Source: Hsuehochloa calcarea (lineage: Eukaryota; Streptophyta; Magnoliopsida; Poales; Poaceae). Taken from it: a stretch of 64,000 nucleotides of DNA. The notes under the pieces were generated by a model. It saw only the letters and a list, made by a program, of their open reading frames with translations. It was not told where the DNA came from and searched no databases. Each line of letters begins with the position of its first letter. The first letter of the stretch is position 1. Both the position numbers and the translations under genes were made by a program. Location: NCBI GenBank assembly GCA_036346395.1, contig CM070602.1, forward strand, positions 16,563,098 to 16,627,097. The letters run 5' to 3'. Positions 58,897 through 64,000 of the stretch are shown here, piece by piece.

Positions 58897-59753
58897 GGCT
58901 CAGATCTGGTAATAAGCGAGGACAAACTATATGGTGTCAGATCTAGCGAGGACATCCTCGGTCAAAGCAGCAGCATGGCAGGTAGCTTCGCCGGTGGTCT
59001 GAGGACTTAGGTCCACGTGTATTCTGATCATCAATTTATTGAATTTTCAGATACAACAAAGGTAATTGGAATCTGTTCGCCAAAGCTAATATGTGTTTGC
59101 CGTTCGCAAAATATTCAGTTTTTAGAAATAACTAGAGTATCTAGGATTTGTTCTATCGATAACACTGATATGTGTTGTTGTTCACTAGATACCCTTTGTT
59201 GTTCTCGATGTGTTCCAATGTCGATATTAGTTTGTTTTGATGTTGAGAAGTTGGTAGCCGATTGTTGTGTGCATGGTTCTTGGGTTCTGGACTCTCATAC
59301 ATCCTCCTCATCGTGGCGTGGATCCGGATGTGCAGTTTACCAAACAGGTAATGGCTCCTCATCGTTGTTTAGCCCTGATGGTCTGTCCATCACACAATAC
59401 TTCCATGTCACAGATTCTTGCAAATTGGTTCCCATGACCCAATATGTGTGTCGTATATTTTTTCTTGGTTGTTGTTGAGAAGAACTGTTGTGCGTTTGGT
59501 TAAGAAACTAATTTCAGGGTTTATGAATAGGTTATTGCATCTCTTATCTGATGCTCTACTAAATGTCCCAGCTAGACATCAAGTCAAATATATTTTTTGG
59601 GGACAAGAAGGTAACTATTTTCTTCCTTTTCTCTCCATTAGTATTTCTAATATCTCTGTACTACATTTCCAGTAAAATTAACATTTCTTTTAGATTTGGT
59701 ATACATTTGTAGGCTGATTTTGACATAAGTATCAATTCTTATTTTCTTTGTTA
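58897..59753. other. unassigned segment between two solo LTRs, possible exon pieces
   Basis: GTCAGATCTAGCGAGGACAT and a near repeat AGATCTGGTAATAAGCGAGG suggest a small duplication at 58911-58950. An open frame at 59017-59478 and a donor-like GAAG|GTAACT at about 59611 could be parts of a decayed plus-strand gene. No protein family is recognised. Confidence 0.35.
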
Positions 59754-59758
59754 GCCAG

Positions 59759-62700
59759 TGTCGTGACCCAAAAATACAATTCTGGACCCTCTGTGTATTC
59801 TGAACTAGTCCAGAATCACGCTAGTGCACACAATATCAACATAGATGAATATCGATCCACACATGATAATAATAGAATAAAGGACTAATCTGAATAGCAA
59901 TTCATGGTTTTGACCTTATGATCGAGTTATTTATTAAGCCTCGCAGGGCTGGCAATAAATAAAATAGCAGCAACGGAACAAAGTTTAACTCCAGCGGATT
60001 CCCATCAATTCACCACAGGCAACCGACTGGGATCAACACCCTAACGATCAGCACCTTCGTAGAACACCTCCTCAAATGCAGGCGAAGACTCCTCCACTTC
60101 TGTTGATTGTTTGAAGTAAGTATGAGTACACAACCGTACTCACAAGTCGTACCATAGAATGCAATTTATAGATGATGGCTTATTCCAAAGAAACGTCTTC
60201 TGTGGTTAGTTTGCATAAAACAACATTTGTAATTGAATATGAATAATAGATTGAAAACAATATTTAAAATAATTAAACAATAATAATTTGATATTTGTTT
60301 TCACAAAGGACACAATCTAAACAAGCTATTCACACAGCCATATGACTTAGATCACACAGCTCCCTTCCCAAAGGTTTTAAGAAAATCCACCCCTCGTGTG
60401 AAATCCCCGAGCATGTCCATGACCGTGGATGCGACTATTCTAATAGATTGATTAACACTCTGCAGAGGTTGCAAACTTTATCCATACGATGCAATCAACT
60501 GGATCAGAGTTGATCACAACAAAATCTTTTGGAAACTCCATATCAAGCATTGACACTCCCGATGTGCTTTACCGTCATCCAATCGATAGACACAGCGCTT
60601 GGCACGATACACACCATTGGACAGGGAAGTGGCGAACCGTCCCGCAATGTGAGAATCACACCTCCAGCCCATCACACAGCTTAATCTACAACCCGAGTTG
60701 TCAATGTCAAGACTCAATAACTTACTAAGTTAGGCCTGTCTCATGCCGGCCATGTGGTCGTACAGTATGGCTCAGTTCAATGGCGCACAAAGTTAAGTCC
60801 TTAATTGACCAAGGCAATACTTTCAATTTCTAACTATATGTCACACAGACCCATATTCCCATTCACACAGTTTCCACCACTTGCCTCAGTCTAAATCTTT
60901 TCCCACCCCGTTGGTTAAGTGCAACATATGCCATCAACGAGTAATAGCACACAGCACACACAGTTCCATAATCACTTAGTCAAGTTTATATTTGCAACTC
61001 ACATGAGATGATGATTGGCTAAGGAGTCTACTTGTATCTAACCAACCCACGTTGGTGCTACGATAATACCAACTAATAATGAACCAACTTAGGGTGACAA
61101 AAGATCATGGCATAACAATAGACAAGATGGATGTAACAACTTGGATTAATAACTAAACCCAAAAGTATTTAAATAAATAATTAAAATAGAATGCAATAAT
61201 TTGAATCAAAGTATTTTAAAAACTGGGTGCAGTATGATCAAAGGTATAACTTACCTTGGAATAGGTCTAGGTACTGGTCTTGATCTTGGTGTACTCCTTC
61301 AAAAGTCACTGTAGAATTAACGTCTACTTGCAAACAAATAAATAAATAATAAATAAATAACAGAGATAAAACAAACTTAAAAAATTAAATAAATAAATCT
61401 CAAATTTAGATGAATTTAGGAATTTGAATGAGCTCAATTGGAGTTCGGATGAAGAAGATATGGGCTTTGGAAGATCAAAACTCGAGAAAATACACTAAAT
61501 TAGAATTTCTGGAATTTTTGAATTAGTTTTCTAAACAAAAATAGGATTTATGACGTCAGCGAAAGAATTTCGGATTTAAAATAAATCCCAAAAAAATACT
61601 AAAGTGGCTGACATGTGGGGCCCACAGTCCATAGACTGAGTCCACGGACTCGGCTCGCCACGCACGCATACACGTGGCGCTGACGCAGACGCCACGCGGT
61701 CGACACGCAGACACGAGGGCTGAGCTGGCGGATGATGTGGACATGGCGAGGCGATGACCTCGGATCCTAACAGTCAATGGCGAACGGCGGCACCTCGCCG
61801 GCTATGGGTGGTACTGACGCGTAGAGGGCGCTAATGCGAACTCATTTGTGCCCTTACTGATGATCGGAGACGTCGGTGATGGCCGGTGGCGAGGTTTGAG
61901 CGGAGACGAAGGCACAATCGTTGTTAGATGAGAGCTCCGGCGGCGGGGAGGGGCGCACGAGGTAGCCCGGGCGCACGGCGGACTCAGCGGTGAAGTTGGC
62001 AACGACGGGGCGGCGACGATGGTGGCGCAATTCAAAAAAGAAAAGGCTTCGGCCGAAAACATAAAACTTGGATTGCGGCGGCGCTAGAGCTTCGGAGTGG
62101 ACGAGGGTGGCGGCTTTGGGTTGCGGGGGGGCTGGTGAACCTCAGGGTGTCTTTTATAGCGTCGGGGCGACGCGGGATAAGGAATCCCCAATTCGAGTCC
62201 GAGATGAACACGAAAACTAAATCCAAAAATCTAGGAGTTTGAAACTGATTGGAGATTTGATTTGGCCAGATTTAGATGCGGGGATATAAGGGGTAGTATT
62301 TGACACGAAAATCTGGGGCAATTTAATTGGAAAAGTTGCATTGTTGGATAGATCTCGAAGCTCTGGTAATGGCGGCGAGCGCACGGCTTCGCGGGGAGAA
62401 GACGACCAGAGACGATGATGTGGAGACGACGACGCGATGGGGCCCACGTGTCAGAGAGAAAAGAGACGACGTATGGGGGAGAGAGAGACTGACATGCGGG
62501 GCTCGCATGTCGCCGCAACGCAATGCAAGACACGCAGCGCACGAGGAGATCGGCCGCCTGATCTTTGGGCGAGTCGCATAGGGATGGGTTTCGGCCCAAA
62601 CACTGTGCTGGAATTTTAAATTAGTTTTCCTTTTTAGAAAATACCAGAAATTCCAAATAGCAATTAGAAAATAGCAAATGAACTCAGAAAAATTCTAGAA

Positions 62701-62906
62701 AAATCTTAAAAATATATCCAAACACATAGAATCCAAATAAAATTGTTTTGACAATTATTGATTTTGGAATTAATTACATTAAATTATTTTGATACTAAAT
62801 TCCATATTAAGATTTAATTAAAAATTCAAATAAATTCCAAATAGTGAATTTTCTCCCTACTAACTATTCAAAGGATTTTTAAGACTCGGAAAATTGGGAT
62901 GTTATG
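59759..62906 (-). mobile_element. solo LTR, about 3.15 kb, target duplication GCCAG
   Basis: On the plus strand it runs TGTCGTGACCC...GGGATGTTATG, flanked by GCCAG at 59754-59758 and 62907-62911 (the match extends to GCCAGTG). On the minus strand it starts CATAACATCCCAA, has an AT-rich U3, a GC-rich part with CTATAAAAG (62159-62151), and ends GGGTCACGACA. This is the same layout as the LTR at 20998-24073. Open frames near 61560-62600 lie in the GC-rich promoter and leader and are not genes. A (AAAT)n-rich run is at 61337-61398. No interior remains. Confidence 0.85.
62151..62159 (-). promoter_or_regulatory. TATA box of the 3.15-kb solo LTR
   Basis: Minus-strand CTATAAAAG, 747 bases inside the LTR start, matching the box at 21769-21777 in the related LTR. 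Confidence 0.55.
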
Positions 62907-62911
62907 GCCAG

Positions 62912-63756
62912 TGCAGCTATCTTCCACTTATTCATTGTTTTATGTGTATCTTCCTCATATCCATGTCATTAGATTTTGATACATAACTTGGCATTGATTG
63001 TACCGAACTAAAGTGATTTCACCTTTTTTTTTGTTTCAGGGAACTAAACAATTGTTCTTGCTGAAGTTTTGTGGTATCTCTGCCTTTGCAGCCATATTTC
63101 AACCATAATTCATGCAGTATTGTGTGGTATCTGATCCCACCACATTGAATCTATCAGAGTTGCGGTATTTCTTTTGACCATGTTATCTCCAAATGGGCAC
63201 ACGTGCAGTTTTTGTGTGGAACACGCTGTGGGTGATCAGCAAGTTTATGTTTCTTTGAGTTGAATGCAAAGCCAACTAAAGGACATGTATGTTTTGCTTC
63301 CCTCCTTACAATAGCTATGGTATTTTAAGATCTTTCACCTTTTTATTTTGTGGAATCTCCAGTCAAAATTATGTCATTTGCACGGCTCATTAAGCCATGC
63401 TTTGTCATTTATATGCTTGACCTAATTAGCTATACGCTTCCTTAGAAAAAAATGTCTGAAGAATGTGGATCAAGGTGGTCGAGTAGGAAATGGATTTGAC
63501 CATGCTTATATTACAAATCAGTGGGCTTCATATAAATTTTATGTGCTTTTATAGGGCATAATCAATTCACTAATCCTTAGTTAAATACAATCTCTTTGAT
63601 ATGGTAGTCCATATACACATGTGCATAGGTTTTTGGTGCTACGTGGATTGTGGGTGGAAGGATTGCAAGCTTGCTGTGGCGCTCAGCCTTATCACGATAT
63701 GATTTGTAAGGCCTTTCTATTGTTTGGTCCTATTGCATATTAACGTGTGATGTTTG
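62912..63756. other. unassigned segment right of the solo LTR
   Basis: Continues the sequence left of the solo LTR. A run of T followed by GTTTCAG (63027-63041) is a good splice-acceptor shape, but the following sequence is not recognised. AT-rich, with no open frame of note. Confidence 0.35.
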
Positions 63757-64000
63757 TGTTGGACCGAAAGACGACTAGAGGGGGGTTAAATAGGAGCACG
63801 ATCTATTTTTTACCTTGATTGGATTCAAAACATTTTTACTCCAATAGCTATGAGAGTTATGAAGATCAATGTACAAGCATAACAGAAGACTTGTGTTGAA
63901 TCCAATTGAAACCACGAAACAAAACAACCAAATTCACCAAAAACTCAATTCACAATGAGTTGGGCAGTCAGACCTCTCAACCTAGCGGCCTGACCTCTTC
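63757..64000 (+). repeat. start of another repeat, possibly an LTR, running off the right edge
   Basis: Begins TGTTGGACCGAAAGACGACT and then AGAGGGGGGTTAAATAGG, which resembles sequence often found at LTR ends of grass Ty1/copia elements. The match is from memory and the element is cut by the window edge. Confidence 0.35.

Noticed and set aside
59017..59478. A 153-codon plus-strand open frame, Cys- and Ser-rich
   Set aside because: No recognisable domain, no good start context, and it runs across possible splice sites; kept only as unassigned sequence.
61556..62599. Several GC-rich open frames on both strands near 61.6-62.6 kb
   Set aside because: They lie in the promoter and leader part of a solo LTR with target duplications and show no protein family.

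Overview
This is a nuclear segment from a flowering plant, almost certainly a grass. It has short intron-containing host genes with GC-rich first exons, embedded in nested plant transposable elements. Two host genes are recognisable, both on the minus strand. The first three coding exons of a plastid-targeted isopentenyl-diphosphate isomerase lie at 553-2144, and its 3' part is beyond the left edge. A beta-tubulin gene lies at 29140-31012; its exons 2 and 3 are intact, but exon 1 is cut after its last few codons by retrotransposon sequence.

Layout. 1-2500: IPP isomerase and its upstream region. 2500-5000: a TATA-type promoter, an AT-rich repeat that may be an intron, and a broken plant-mobile-domain gene. 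5000-6630: no recognisable content. 6631-10020: a gag-only Ty3/gypsy-type remnant, minus strand, with its leader, primer-binding site and part of an LTR. 10060-25410: three tandem arrays (about 103, 72 and 76 bp) that once formed one block. That block was later split by a coding-poor LTR retrotransposon (11892-20704, target duplication TCACC) and by a roughly 3.1 kb LTR (20998-24073). 25410-27820: unassigned and AT-rich sequence. 27841-28792: a Mutator-like element with long inverted ends and a GC-rich cargo, just downstream of beta-tubulin.

31012-40200 is a second, degraded copy of about 12349-21850. It keeps the LTR-specific variants of each LTR, so it is a duplicate of one already inserted and flanked element, not a second insertion. 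It begins inside beta-tubulin exon 1 and is full of small deletions, many at CAG/CTG sites, so a sequencing or assembly artefact is a serious possibility. 40300-46071: a decayed Sirevirus-like Ty1/copia element that has lost its integrase and has a series of polypurine tracts. 46072-56868: another Ty1/copia element, into which a hAT transposon (48199-52957) inserted. 57887-58891 and 59759-62906: two solo LTRs with clean 5-bp target duplications. The right edge enters another repeat.

Almost everything between the two host genes is mobile DNA or its debris, so there is no operon-like cooperation to describe. The most unusual signals are: (i) a 16-nt segment in the Ty1/copia LTR that is perfectly complementary to the position normally occupied by the tRNA primer site; (ii) a near-identical GGTCGAA/GACCAG minisatellite in LTRs of two unrelated retrotransposon families; (iii) the LTR-matched duplication joined to a broken beta-tubulin exon. 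I found no rRNA or tRNA gene and no CRISPR array.
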